From: Petunia secreta
Lineage: Eukaryota; Streptophyta; Magnoliopsida; Solanales; Solanaceae
Reading direction: 5' to 3'
Length of the DNA stretch: 64,000 nucleotides
Assembly (NCBI GenBank): GCA_029990175.1
Contig: JARKIP010000048.1
Span: 24,080,001-24,144,000 of the forward strand
The first letter of the stretch is position 1; the number at the start of each line of letters is the position of its first letter. Both the position numbers and the translations under genes were made by a program. A model generated the notes under the pieces. The model was not told the origin of the DNA, did no database searches, and worked only from the letters and a program-made list of their open reading frames with translations. Below are positions 1 through 11,565 of the stretch, piece after piece.

Positions 1-1250
1 GTGTCACTCATCCTAAGGGTGGTGATCAATGTTTCATTATGTGGATGAAAGAGTTGTTTTTTCCTTCTTTGCAGACTTCAGTTGTGTTGGCTCAAGGCCT
101 CGTCCTTTCTTTCTCTTGGGCATCACAAATCATCACAGTCTTAATCATTTCAGCTCTAATCCCAGGGCCACTGAAGATTGTATAAACCTTTCGCTTATTC
201 TCTTCGGATGAGGCTAGGGCTCGCCTTCCCTTCTAAGGAAGCAGGTCATTGAGGTGCCATTGGCTCGAAAAATGGGCTATTTCAGTCATAACTGCTCGAC
301 AATTGACGGTTTCATAGCCGTTACCTTGATGAATTACATAATAAACTAATGAATCCTTCTACGAGTTATTCTTGATATCTATAGGGAAGTTTGCTTGCGG
401 GCCAAATCTAACGATGTGATTTCTAACCAGGTCAACCGCGTTAACTTGTAGCCTAAAGTCTTTGAAACTACGCGACTTGGAGCCCTTCTCTTGAGAGGTG
501 GCTCCCTGGGCGCGACTTTGTTCATCGAAAGATATTGCATTCTTTCTTTTGTCCTCTGAGTGTCTGCTTTTTCTTCACATGAAGGGTAGCGTCCGCTATT
601 CCTGCTGCTCTTTTCTTCTGTTAAGTCTTACTCAATTTGGAGCTTATAACTGTATCACTGATATAACGTATCCCAGTTCTTCACTGGTTGTTCTCCCTAG
701 CTTCTTTGCAATTCCTTCGTAGCCAATGAACCGCGAGGATTCAAGATTTTAGCAAAGGCTATCATGGCTAAGCTATTGGGCACCAAAAGTAGCATTATCT
801 GCTTCCTTTGGAACCTTTCTCGGGATGTCCTCCATTCTCTTCTCACGTTTTCGGGCACCAGAGTGCGCCTTATTGAACAATTCGTGCATCTGGGTGAGAG
901 ATTTGATTTACCGTACAGGCAACTGAGTGTGCCATATCAAGGCTCCTTTGGTCATGGTTGAAAAAAATCTTCTCACCAATGAGGACTAGATTTCTTCTTC
1001 TGTAATCTTGTTGTTCTTTACAGCCGTAAAGTAGGTAGCTATATGCTCCTCTAGATCGGTTGTACGTACCATCGTACTTTAATGATTCAGGCAGGGGGAA
1101 GTGATTTCATACTGGAAGCAGTACGGTGCTCGCTTTGTACGCATGCTTGAAAAAAAAATTCGTCCACATTGGTGATCAGGAGCAGAGCGCCTGGTATGTG
1201 ACCCATTCGTTCATGGACTTCTTTCAACTACTGGCATAGTGCCTACATGG
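1..1250 (-). pseudogene. Degenerate Ty3/gypsy gag fragment
   Basis: This is a remnant of a retrotransposon capsid gene, read on the minus strand from about 1250 down to 1. The frame is broken by many stops and frameshifts, but gag landmarks occur in the right order. PLPESLKYDGTY lies near 1075-1110, ATYFTAVKNNKITEEEI near 985-1045, TMTKGALIWHTQLP near 920-965, and a C-terminal HQGNGYETVNCR near 305-345, which resembles the 'HRDHGHTTDEC' region after gag in many plant gypsy elements. The first landmarks correspond to the Retrotrans_gag domain (known family pattern). No protease or RT of this copy is visible; it leaves the window on the left. It appears to be part of the sequence into which the inverted-repeat element at 1836-2954 and the outer LTR element inserted. 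Recognition rests on motif spacing only. Confidence 0.6.
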
Positions 1251-1835
1251 CAGGAGACTCTATTGACATGAGATTATTTGCCGTTGTTGAATTTCCTGGA
1301 GCTGCTTTTGATTCACTCCTTTGTCAGGCTACTGCAGGCGGGGTGTTTTTCGCGGGCCCCGATCCTCGGAGGACTCTAGCCTTGGAACTGATATGGCAAA
1401 AACCACCTCCAAATATTTGGCTAACATTCGACCATCATTGTTGAGTTCTGAATTGACTGCTACTGTTGAGCATCGAGGAACTTTCCAAAAGCTCACTCAA
1501 ATTTATCTTTGGCCCTGACGAGACATCTATGATGTGATTTTTCATGGTCGCTCTTATCTCCCACATTGATTGATCCTTCGACGGATCCTTTTCATGAATG
1601 GCGGGGTCGTCGGGATCCCTTTTGATGCGTCATTGACTGCCTGGGCAGTGTTTCGCGGAGACCATCTATACCGTGTGACATGATAGTGAATTTCCTTCGT
1701 AATAACCTAATAATTGCCTTTGCCCCATGGTGACCGCCAAACGTTTATGCCGAAAACTTGCTGAATAGGTTAAATAGGAAAATTTAGAAGGGGTCACAAG
1801 CCATAAAGATAAGTACGAAGAATAAATAGAAATAA
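1251..1835. other. Gene-less stretch upstream of the gag remnant
   Basis: No coding signal survives here beyond short open stretches at 1247-1518. On the minus strand this would be the N-terminal or leader part of the gypsy remnant at 1-1250. I see no terminal repeats or RNA genes. Confidence 0.4.
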
Positions 1836-2954
1836 GGCAAAACACATCGACAACCCCTTAAAGTTGTCCACGTTTACTTAGACACTTCACCTTAAGCATG
1901 TTTCATTTAAACACTCCAACCATATCTCAAATGTGTCATTTAGACACAAAATACATTGGTGGAATAAGAAGTATTTTGCAGTACATGCCTAGCGCGTGAA
2001 TTATGAATAACTTTTTTTCTATTTCTTTTTTCCTGATTTTTTCATTTCTTCTTCACATGCTTTAGCTAACACCCCTTATCTCCACCGCCGACCATGCTCC
2101 GACCTAACACCCATGATAGTTGGCTTTTCTTTTCAAGCTTTAATTTGACACAGAAAGTGAAAGATCCAAAAAAAAAAATTACTAGATATATTTTCAAGGA
2201 ATGGGAATATTATGGAGTTGAGCTCACGGATAAAAACCTTGACCAATAAATGGTTTCAATGCAGTTTCAGCATCCATATCAATTAACCCCTCCATTGGTT
2301 CACTGATAAATTACATAGTACAATTTTCATTCCTCGCCAGGAGCTGCAACTCAATCAGAAAAAGAGCGAGCCATTTCAAGAGGCCTCAAAAAATATCATT
2401 GGCCATTGATATTGAATCTAAACCTTCAAAAATTGAAGGAGTTTCACTTAATATCTAAGAGAGAAAGCAACAGAAAGATGTGAAGGGCGCCGGAGCAAAA
2501 GTCCGATAGGTCGACGGCCAAAATCTAACCAAAATCTTTGCCTCTCTTCTCTTTCCATTTTTCTTTATTTTCTCTCCCTTTTTTCTCTTATTTTTTCTTC
2601 TCTTGTCACAACAGTGAATAATCCGATGAGCAGTGAGAATATCAGAGGCGGTGGTGGTTCTTCAGTGATGGAGGTGGAAGGAAACAACCAGGTTTTCAGA
2701 CATGGGAGCTTTCTTCTATTTTTTTTCAAAATCTTTGTTTTTGTTAAATTTTTAAGTTAAATCCACATGTCCTTGTGTTATTCGTTGCTCTAGCGTGTGA
2801 AATCCACACATTTTTTGTGTTTGGCTGCCAATTAATTTTGTGTTCAAGTGGCACATTTGAGATGTTGTTAAGGTATTCAAATGGAACAGACTTAAGATGA
2901 AGTGTCTAAGTGAAAAACATGGACAACTTTAAGGGGTTGTCGATGTATTTTGCC
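1836..2954. mobile_element. Non-autonomous DNA transposon with ~110-bp terminal inverted repeats
   Basis: The left end (from GGCAAAACACATCGACAACC) and the reverse complement of the right end (GGCAAAATACATCGACAACC) match for about 110 bp with scattered differences, so the 1119-bp segment is bounded by long terminal inverted repeats. The bases just outside both ends read AATAA (1831-1835 and 2955-2959), a possible 5-bp target duplication. The interior has pyrimidine-rich tracts (about 2540-2610) and no long ORF, so it encodes no transposase. Long inverted repeats suggest a Mutator-like element, but those usually make 9-11-bp duplications, which I do not see; the superfamily is undecided. Confidence 0.8.
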
Positions 2955-3028
2955 AATAAACAGTAAAGTAGAAGTATTATTCCTTGAGAATAGGCGGATT
3001 CGTAGTGAATCTCTTGTGTCGAATGATG

Positions 3029-4475
3029 TGTTGGAAAAATACCACACATTGCCTTCTATTGCTTGAGATTTTTTTGTGTATTATGGATACGCACACTTAT
3101 CATGCTTTGATTGCACATAGCAGGTTGTTGGAGCTGCAGAGGTGAAAAGATTGAAAACAAGTCAAAACATGGCCAATTAGTGAAGCTCCAGGATCTGGTC
3201 TGGAAAGCTATGTATCGCGACCGCGTAAGAGAATCAGAGAAGCTAGAGCGATAACGTCAGAATCAGACGTGATCGCAAAGCTTTAAAGAGAATGGTCGTC
3301 GCGAAAACGCTTGTGGTGACACGATTGCACGAGATCGGCTCGTGCCTGGGCTGCTTTGGACTAAGTTTGAATTTCACCTCAGCTAAATTGGGTAAGATAT
3401 ATATCCCCTTGGACGACCTAAAGAGCATCTTTGGCTTATTTCTAAATCTTTGGGGCAAGAGTTCATCAATCAAGTCTAGGGTTTGAAGACTAGGAGCTTA
3501 AATTGTTCAATCAATTAAAATTTTCTTCACTACTTTGGTTTGTATTTCATTATCTTGACTTATTGGTATAATCCTGATATTATAAACATGTGTAGTTGAT
3601 ATATTAGTGGAGCTAGGGCTTGTATATTGAAACCTTTGTGCTTTTGAGCTATTGAATTCTCCTTTACCATTATTGATTTTTTATTGAACCACTACTTGCT
3701 TTAATTCCAATGAACTGGTAGTTGCAAATACTAGTTCTAGCTCTAAAAGTACTAGACTTACAACGAGAGGGTATTTCTAGGAACGGGATAGTGAAAAACA
3801 AGGTACAGGAGTAGGTGTTGTAGTGGTTACCCCAGGTTAACGGGTTGAAAACCGAGAGGGGGATACCTTACTTGGACACAATATGGATTGAGCTTAAATC
3901 CAACACTTCTTTGAAGCTAGACGCCGAGAAGTCTTAGGCTTGGTAGTCAACGAGAGGGACTATCCGGGTAAAATAGCTCGAGTGTCAAAGTGTAAGCATA
4001 AGCTTAATTGGTTGGGGCACTTTAAGTGAAATTGATTAACATTGGGTTATTTGCATTCCCTTCGCTCTACTACCTTGCATCCTTACTTGAGTTGATCATA
4101 TTTACATGCTTTCCTAGTATAGTCATAGTTGTTAACATCACTCTATAGTTATCACCCCCATTTGGCTTAGGCTTTAGGTTTAGTTCCTCCCTTTTCTTAA
4201 TCAGATCACATTGTTCTCAGTGGAAATCGAGCACGACTCATATTTTGGTAATTATATTGCGACGATCGTGTCACTACTCTTCGGAGTGGTTTTTCGCATG
4301 CTTATCATTGAATACAATGAGGGAAAAAGGAATATATATCTCTAGGTCTTGGGCCTGATTACATGAAGTGGTGATACTAAGTTAACCCTGACTAGGAGAC
4401 TATCATTCTTAAGGCTACTGGACATGTGCTCTTCGGCCCTGGGCCCGTGCCTAATGAGCCGCCATGGCTATAGGG
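3029..4475 (+). repeat. Left LTR copy of the outer element
   Basis: The segment aligns with about 47703-49215 over its whole length, with many substitutions and a few indels. Shared landmarks are CCACACATTGCCTTCTATTGC near the start, GATCTGGTCTGGAAAGCTATG, and TCGTGTC-ACTACTCTTCGG near 4267. It starts with TGTTGG at 3029, as LTRs start with TG. The 3' boundary is unsure: the match stops at 4475 only because the right copy is cut by another LTR at 49216, so the true end could lie anywhere from about 4320 to beyond 4475. Confidence 0.65.
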
Positions 4476-4509
4476 CAGGTGTATATCCTTAGTCTGGGAG
4501 AAAGTTTAG

Positions 4510-4716
4510 CCAATCATTTTCGAGAGTGAGTGGAGTGCACCTTCTCATTCTTTTGAGGGGATTGTATGTGAGTTGTGTGGTGGTCATGAGAGTCATTGTG
4601 GGGAGTGTCCAAATGACCCATTTTTCTACCCCATTGACTATCATAATGGTGCCAATGTGTCTTGGGAGTGTGACAGGTTCAATGAGATATATGATATGAG
4701 ACTTGAGCCCGAGTGA
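4510..4716 (+). pseudogene. Gag zinc-knuckle scrap of the outer element
   Basis: A short open frame from after a stop at 4507 to the stop at 4714-4716 encodes CELCGGHESHCGECPND near 4573-4623. The Cys/His spacing is a degraded form of the CX2CX4HX4C knuckle of plant gypsy gag proteins, which binds element RNA. It lies just after the left LTR copy with no capsid domain upstream, so most of gag is missing. It could be chance, but the Cys/His cluster followed by a Pro is typical of this position in Athila/Tat gag. Confidence 0.45.
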
Positions 4717-4897
4717 CAAGGTATGCAAGCAAAGTTTCAAGAAGAGGTGGACTTATCTATTTCACAAGAGGAACATACTTAAAATGAAAGATGTAAATAC
4801 TTGTTGCAACAGATACTTAAGCACCATAATAAAGAAGCAAACTCCATCAAGGAGTTAAAAGGAGGGGGTCAACCAAAACGCCTTAACTATTCATAAT

Positions 4898-5815
4898 TTG
4901 GAGGAAAAAATGAAGCAAATGTTTGAAGCTTTTAATGATCAAAACCCTAAGGATGTGTCTATTTTTCAAGAAAGACCTTACCTAGGTAATGAGGAAGAAG
5001 AACTAATTTGTGAAGAACAAGAGGTTGTTAGCAAAACATGGCTACAAGATCAAGCTCAAAGAATGGAAGTTCATGAAATGTGTCTTGAAGATTATATATT
5101 TGATGAAATATGGATGGATTTTGAAGAATAAAGAGAAGATTTAGGACAGAGGGTGGACCAATTATACATTGATGCTCACGTCTGGTTTCTATTGCATGAA
5201 ATAGTGGAGGCGTCTAAGCACCAACATGAAGAGATTGTGAATGATATGATTGAATTGGGTAAATTTGAAGAAGAGAGCACAAGTCAAGTGATGGAGCTTC
5301 ATGAAAGAGGTCACATATTCGAGCTACATGGTGATGATTCCACAAAGAAGAAAGTCGTGTGGGAGTCTAGTGAGGAAATGAAAAGCTCTTGTGATGAAGA
5401 CTCTAGCATATTGAAGGAGGAGGATGTCATGCTTGGTGACCAACTGGTGTTGAAAAGAGTTGGACCCAATACACTTCACTTGTCAACTTTATGTGTGGAT
5501 GAGGGATTGGAAATGGAAGCAAATGCACCTTCAGAGGACTTTGGCAATAATGAATAAAGTGGCTATTTTGTTGAATTTTCCACACCAAGAAGACAAAACA
5601 GAATTCCTCACTTGAAGGCGAAGAAATGTAAGATGAGTAAAACGCTCTTGGAAGCATGGAAATTTATACCCTCGCCTAAAGAGCACAATAATTCACTTGA
5701 TGCCATGTTTGCAAGGAAATTCACCTTCACTAAGTGGAAAGAAAAGCATGATGAGTACCGTGGAGCCAAGATATTAAATAGAGCGCTTGTCGGGAGGCAA
5801 CCCAAATCCATTTAA
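4898..5815 (+). pseudogene. Acidic ORF scraps ending in GRQPK motif (outer element)
   Basis: Three short consecutive open frames (4898-5131, 5153-5557, 5612-5815) have no recognised domain. The first two are rich in Glu and Asp. The last ends with RALVGRQPKS. Plant Athila/Tat elements commonly have a similar 'ALxGRxP' tail between the end of pol and the extra ORF (family knowledge, from memory). I infer the post-integrase region of the outer element, with the rest of pol deleted. The frames are separated by stops, so no intact protein is likely. Confidence 0.4.
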
Positions 5816-5998
5816 ATTCTTGTTAGTTTTCTATTGCAAGATAGGGTAGATTAGTTTTTTTTTTTTTTCTGTATCATCTCACATAGTTCCACCAGTATTG
5901 AGTTGCTTGTGAATAGGGAGAGGCATGAGAGATCCATAGTCCAAGGCAAAACATGGAGAAAATAAAGCTGGAATTGAAAAGCTTCAGCATGGCCGCGT
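5816..5998 (+). other. Non-coding DNA of outer element left of Ogre insertion
   Basis: This holds a T-rich tract (5854-5868) and no ORF. It continues on the far side of the inserted Ogre-type element at 27031. Confidence 0.5.
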
Positions 5999-6003
5999 TC
6001 AAC
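5999..6003. other. Target-site duplication TCAAC (left copy)
   Basis: TCAAC directly precedes the left LTR and is repeated at 27026-27030 directly after the right LTR. The 5-bp length is standard for LTR retrotransposon integration, and it fixes the element boundaries. Confidence 0.9.
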
Positions 6004-9000
6004 TGTCATACCTGATTTTGGACTCAACTCGAGGCGAGTCGGGTTTCGGATTTGACTGGGTGAACTTGTTTGAGTCGAGATGTTGGAGTCGCCACCTAAT
6101 ATGGTTTCTAAGGTGTATTAGGTCACCTAAGTATCTAAGGCCAAATTCAATAAGTCAACTAGTCCGTTCCAGAGATTCTATATGGGTAAGAAGTCCAAAT
6201 GACTCGGGGAAGAAGGTGTTAGGCACTTCCCCGAGTCCCACGAAAGGTGGTTACTGTCTGAGTCTACATTTTGGGATAAAAAGAGTATATCATCATGAAT
6301 ACTAACTTGAGAAGTTTAATATAGCACTTAATTCGTGCAACGTAATGGTTTAAATTTACACTTATACAAATAGATATTCAAATACGGCCTATATGTAAGC
6401 CTAGTCGCATGTTAGGGCCTGCTATAATGCCTAATCGTAAACAAGTTTCAACCTGCAAAGGGTGTTCAATTTCAGCTTATCTATGCAATTTTCACACTTT
6501 AAAATAATTTGCATAAATAGTCTACTTTGTAAATAAAATTCAAATTTAGCAAAAAAAAAAATTGAGTAGGGTGTTGTTTTAAAATGAAATATTGGCTATT
6601 TAGGGTCGGTGCGACTCGTCATTAATTGTCGAGCCCTAACCTTAATGGCCTTTTTTGTGTAGGGGTCATATTTTGGAAATATATAGGCGAAGGGTCTGTT
6701 TTTGAAAATGGGTTCACAGAAGCACGCAAAAGCAAATAAGAGGCTATCGCACGTAATAATATACATATATTGGTATAAACATGCAAATACATGACTAAAT
6801 GATAGTTGTACCTTTTAAAAAATAGTTTACTGTGTATAAAGGACCCCAAGTACTTTATACGCCCCTATACACTATTAGATTAGTGTATAAGAGCGTAAGT
6901 AATGGTCAAAATTAGTTTATGCACATAAAGGACCCTTTTTGAAAACAATTTTGGGCCCAGACTATTTATTTAAAAGAGGGGCAGATCCAATTTTCGAAAA
7001 CAGTCCACTTTAGACGCAACTAGCACAAATAGCCCCTGTTTTAGGTTAAGTTTCAGATTCAATCACAAAATAAGCATGCGTTCGAGTTTCAGTTTTAGGA
7101 CATGTTCAAACCACCTTAACGGAACAAAGTTGAAAGCTTTAAAACAATATGTTGTGATTTTGCATGCGTGTCAAGCTGATTTAAAGAGATTAAATCCTAC
7201 CATGATGCAACACATAGGAGTAGGAGTTAGGAATAGGCTCCTGAATAGCCATAACACAGTCGAGTGATTCTCTCTCCGTATTAATAAAGTACAAACAGGA
7301 TCCTAGTCAAATTTAGTGATAGGGACAGTCTCTAAGGGAAGAAGCACCGAGCCACAAGTTCAAAAGTGTCCTGTTCCCCAAAGTTTAAGGTTAAGTCAAG
7401 TATACAGTCATAAGTTCAGAGTCTCAGTACCCCAGCACTATAATCAACTTAAGAGGGTTCAACCACTGACCCTTTTAAGCTTTAAAGGTTACCTTGTAAT
7501 CATTAGAACATAGTTTGGCCCAGCTAAGGCCATTCAAATAGCCTGCAAGCACAAGGTTAACAAGGAAAAGGAGGAAAGGGGAGTGCCTGAGTTAAGGTCT
7601 TTGTCCAAAATAGGGGACCAGACCAGTAAAACATAAACCATGTCCCTGTTCTTTAATAAAAGAAGGTATGATCCTACTGGATCTGTTAAACTGGACAGGA
7701 TTAGCATAGATTATTAAGACAGAGTCACACAGGGTTTAATCCTAAGCAGTTTAGAGTCATGTCAAACAGAGGTAGGATGAGACAAGCAAACACATTCAAA
7801 CATAGGCAGATAGAAAAGCAGCATGCAGTGAGTACTCAGGAAAAGAAAAAGTACCTTTTGACAGTGAGAAAGCAAAGAAAAGCAATGTGTAGATTGTTTA
7901 GGATTTGCAGAAATCAGAACCAAACAAGTAGTTTCTTTCAAGAAAATTCAGAGAAGAGATCAAGCTCCAGGAGAGTATTCTGCAGCTTTTACTTCCTAAG
8001 AGTTATGTTGTATGCTGTGTACTTATGTGTGTTAATGCATAAGAACTGTTGTCTAATGGATGAGAGAAACATTAATTATATAGGTGAAGGTAAGGGTTGC
8101 AATTTCAAACGGGTAGAAGGCACCAAAAAAGGCAAGGGAATATTTTCCCATAGTTAAAGGAGTGAACCTTGTACCCTTTCCATATAAGGACTGGTCACAC
8201 CCCTACAGATTAAGGTAAACAAGCTGGAACTCTCCCCCCCCCCCCCAAAAAAAATCATACAATGTCCAGGTTCATAAGCATATTTTAAGCTGATTTTAAA
8301 GTTTAAAAATCACTCAATCAACCTTGATAATTCTCAATCAAATTACCTTAACTACAAGACTGATTTACCAATCAAACCATCACTCAAGAAATCTCAATGA
8401 ATCAATTTAAAATTCTCTTAATCATGCCAGAACCGAGTATCAATAAGTAATCCCAATTGTAATCAATCAAGACCCCCTAAAATCAATCTTAAATTAACCC
8501 CACATTTTAGTTTTAACCGCGCATATGCAAAAACAAGTATCCTGGTTAAGTAAAGCAATAGAAACAGGGTCGATAATTAACTTAGAAACCCTAATCATGG
8601 ATGTTTAACATTAACAGAATCGACCATAATGCTTAGCCAAAATAATGAACTAAATCAAGGATTACCAATCTTATTATCTTAAACATACGATTGTCAGTCA
8701 ACTAAACCAGTTAATACATAGGCATCGCATAGACTGAAACAAACACGAAGGAAAAGAGAAAATTGAAAAAGAAGAGACTACCTGTTAGTGTTGGAGTCGG
8801 GTCAAGTTGACCCATCACAAACTTAATTCACATGGAGGTTTCTTTACTTCTTCCAGTGATAAAAATCGTTTTATAACATCTTTTAACCCATACCAAGATT
8901 TTCCGGCAGTAAGGACTCATCGGCGAGCATTGGAAAACGTCCCTTGCTCGATCATTGTGATATGGGCATGGGTTTTTTAGCGGAGTAGACGAGGATCCCG

Positions 9001-9673
9001 ATTATGTAATTTGTTTCGCATTTCGCCGGTAGGTTTGGCCGGAAAATGGCATGAACAGTGGGGTTTCGCGAGAGAGGAGAGAGAGTCACGACGGCTGATG
9101 GTGAGGAGTGGAAATGAGTGAGAAGTCTAGGGTTTGGATGTGTGTGTATAATTAAAGTAGGAAATCTTGTTTCTGGCCGTTGGATCGTCTACATAGACGA
9201 TCGAGATCGATCCACGTAGGCGTGACATGTATAAAATGTGGCTGATGTGTATAAGTGTGTATATGTGTAAAAATGTGAGGTGTAAAATGTGAAGGGTATA
9301 TATAATGTATATCTGGTGTATATTAGGCATAATTTAACATAAAATAAGCATAGAGGTGGTATAAAATAGGTGTAAAAATAAAGGAATATTAGGAAATTAA
9401 TTTTAACACAATAAAATGGCTAGGAAATACATGAAATTATAATTTTGGGATTTAAAACAATTTGGATAATTTTATCAAAAATAGAGGTAATTGCAGAGAT
9501 TGTAAAAATAGCTATGGTTTGGGACGATGCTTTTGAAAATGGCCTCGATTGTCAGGCTATTATGAGAACATCACTTGAGAGAAATGGACGAGGCAAGAGT
9601 GGATACACAATCGTGTGTAAAATTCGAAAACTATAGATTTTGAAAATAGGAGGGACAAAATTGGGTGTCAACA
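6004..9673 (-). repeat. 3' LTR of the Ogre-type element
   Basis: The LTR is 3670 bp. In element sense it starts TGTTGACACCC and ends GGTATGACA, giving the usual TG...CA ends. It aligns along its length with 23297-27025. It contains a C-run followed by an A-run (about 8235-8255). Open frames inside it (for example 7759-8157) have matching partners in the other LTR only as broken frames, so I do not treat them as genes. GGAGTCGCCA at 6085-6094 matches part of the primer site. Confidence 0.92.
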
Positions 9674-9686
9674 GCTGCCCCTCTTT
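9674..9686 (-). promoter_or_regulatory. Polypurine tract of the Ogre-type element
   Basis: In element sense AAAGAGGGGCAGC abuts the 3' LTR start TGTTGACACC. A purine-rich tract here primes plus-strand DNA synthesis in LTR elements. Confidence 0.8.
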
Positions 9687-9956
9687 GTCGGGGGATGATG
9701 AAAGAGTCTTTGGACAAAGACGTTGACAGTGCGGCCAATTTTGTCATAACTCTAGAGGAGCCTATGACTTAAGAGAATGTGGGGCGTCAGGCTGAAATGC
9801 TTGCTTTGCTTGGGGTGTATATCCTGCAATGAAGACGTGTTTGCAGCATAATGCATATAAAAAACGTACCTTCCCACTGGGCTGGATTGTCTTTCCAGGA
9901 TTCTTGCTGTATGTGATTGTGTCTGCTATGGCATAATTGTGTGTCTTTTTGCTGTC
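9687..9956 (-). other. 3' untranslated part between PPT and tandem repeats
   Basis: There is no recognised coding motif. It is part of the 3' region downstream of integrase in element sense. Confidence 0.5.
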
Positions 9957-10950
9957 AAGTGTTAGATTCGACATCGGGTTGTATGCCCTCCGTCGGTGCA
10001 TTGGGCTGTGTACCCTCCGCAAAGAATAAAAATGACAAATCGGTATCGGGCTGCATACCCTCAACCGACGCTTCAGGCTGTGTACCCTCAGCTAATTTAA
10101 ATGACAAATCGATATCGGGCTGTGTACCCTCAACCGACGCCTTGGGCTGTATACCCTCAGCTAATTTAAAATGCAAATCGATATCGGGTAGTGTACCCTC
10201 AACCGGCGCCTTGGGCTGTATACCCTCAGCTAATTAAAAATGCGAATCGATATCGGGTTGTGTACCCTTAACCGACGCCTTGGGCTGTGTACCCTTAGTT
10301 AATGTAAAATGTGAATCGATATCGAGCTGTGCACCGTCAACTGACGCCTTGGGCTGTATACCCTCAGCTAATTTAAAATACGAATCGATATCGGGCTGTG
10401 TACCCTCAACCGACGCCTTGGGCTGTGTACCCTCAACTAATGTAAAATGTGAATCGGTATCGGGCTGTGTACCCTCAATCAACGCCTTGGGCTGTGTACC
10501 CTCAACTAATGTAAAATGCGAATCGGTATCGGGATGTGTACCCTCAACCGATGCTTCGGGTTGTATACCCTCAGCTAATTTAAAATACAAATCGATATCG
10601 GGCTGTGTACCATCAACCGACACCTTGGGCTGTGTACCCTCAACTAATGTTAAATGAGAATCAGTATCGGGCTGTGTACCCTCAACCAACGCTTCGGGCT
10701 GTGTACCCTCAACCGACGCTTCGGGCTGTGTACCCTCTGCTAAATTAAATGACAAATCGATATCGGGATGTGTACCCTTAATTGACGCTTCGGGCTGTGT
10801 ACCCTCAGCTAAATTAAATGACAAATCGATATTGGGCTGTGTACCCTCAACCGACGCTTCGGGCTGTGTACCCTCAGCTAATTAAATGAAAAATTGATAT
10901 CGGGCTGTGTACCCTCAACCGATGCTTCGAGCTGTGTACCCTCAGCTGAT
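9957..10950 (-). repeat. 69-bp tandem repeat array in Ogre 3' region (~14 copies)
   Basis: A 69-bp unit repeats about 14 times. It consists of a 27-bp part (GGGCTGTGTACCCTCAACCG...) and a 42-bp part (GGGCTGTATACCCTCAGC... ending AATCGATATC). One unit has an extra 27-bp part near 10682-10730, giving 96 bp. Units differ by a few bases. Because 69 is divisible by 3, long frames stay open on both strands, including a 196-codon minus-strand frame (10234-10824) encoding a 23-residue repeat with GTQPEASVEGTQP. Tandem repeats in the 3' region of Ogre-like elements are a known source of satellites. I consider the array non-coding, but a low-complexity tail peptide cannot be excluded. Confidence 0.9.
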
Positions 10951-11565
10951 TTAAAATGACAAACCTTTGCCGAAATATATATGTCGTGTGTTGCCCAGTT
11001 ACGTATTTTTGTTCCTGCATCCAAAGAAAGATTGATGAGTTGTGCGGGTGGTTTGGATTGTGCATTCTTGGCTTGCTTCACGCTCGCTGTCCACGAGTGT
11101 CGGGGTCTTGGCCGAGCTGATAGGGATATGCATAAAGCAGTACATAATGCAAAATGATTTCGAAAAACTTTTATAAGAAAGAAAATGAAATGAAATATTT
11201 TGTCCCATTGAGTCACAAGTCGCGTTGTGTAAAGCCAAAGTTGTCGTCCTTCATGTTGTTCCAAACTTTATTAAGTGAATTTTGGGGGCGGCCTCAAAAT
11301 TCTGCCCCAGTTTGCATTTGAAATTTTTGAGAGGCCATGAAAAATTTCTGCCTCAGTGTCAACTATGTTCGTCCTTTGAGAGTTTTTTAGAGTTCCTCAA
11401 AATTCTGCCCTAGTATTTGCTTCGTGGGAAAATAAAATTTTTATATTTATGCGACAGAACCTTGAGTAGGCTGCCTACGTATCCCACTTGGGGAATCAGG
11501 TCGTGACGTAGTTCAAATTACATAATGTATTGTAGAATGGGGAAATCAGTAATCAGTCTGAACTC
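10951..11565 (-). other. 3' region between integrase and tandem repeats
   Basis: There is no credible protein. Near 11470-11515, in element sense, the stretch CACGACCTGATTCCCCAAG with GATACGTAGGCAGCC follows. A similar segment lies downstream of integrase in many plant Tat elements (recalled pattern). Open frames at 10874-11264 look like continuation of the repeat-derived frame and are not supported. Confidence 0.5.

Noticed and set aside
498..961. Plus-strand frames as host genes
   Set aside because: They are short, without domains, and lie antisense to recognisable gag landmarks.
7759..8157. 132-codon frame inside the Ogre 3' LTR as a possible gene
   Set aside because: The matching region of the other LTR (from about 25138) is shorter and disrupted; no domain seen.
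9917..10657. Plus-strand open frames with CVPSTDALGC repeats, looking like a Cys-rich repeat protein
   Set aside because: They are created by the 69-bp tandem repeat (multiple of three) and run antisense to the host element; both strands are equally open.
9957..10950. Regular repeat array reminiscent of CRISPR
   Set aside because: Plant nuclear DNA, direct contiguous 69-bp units without unique spacers, inside an Ogre 3' region.
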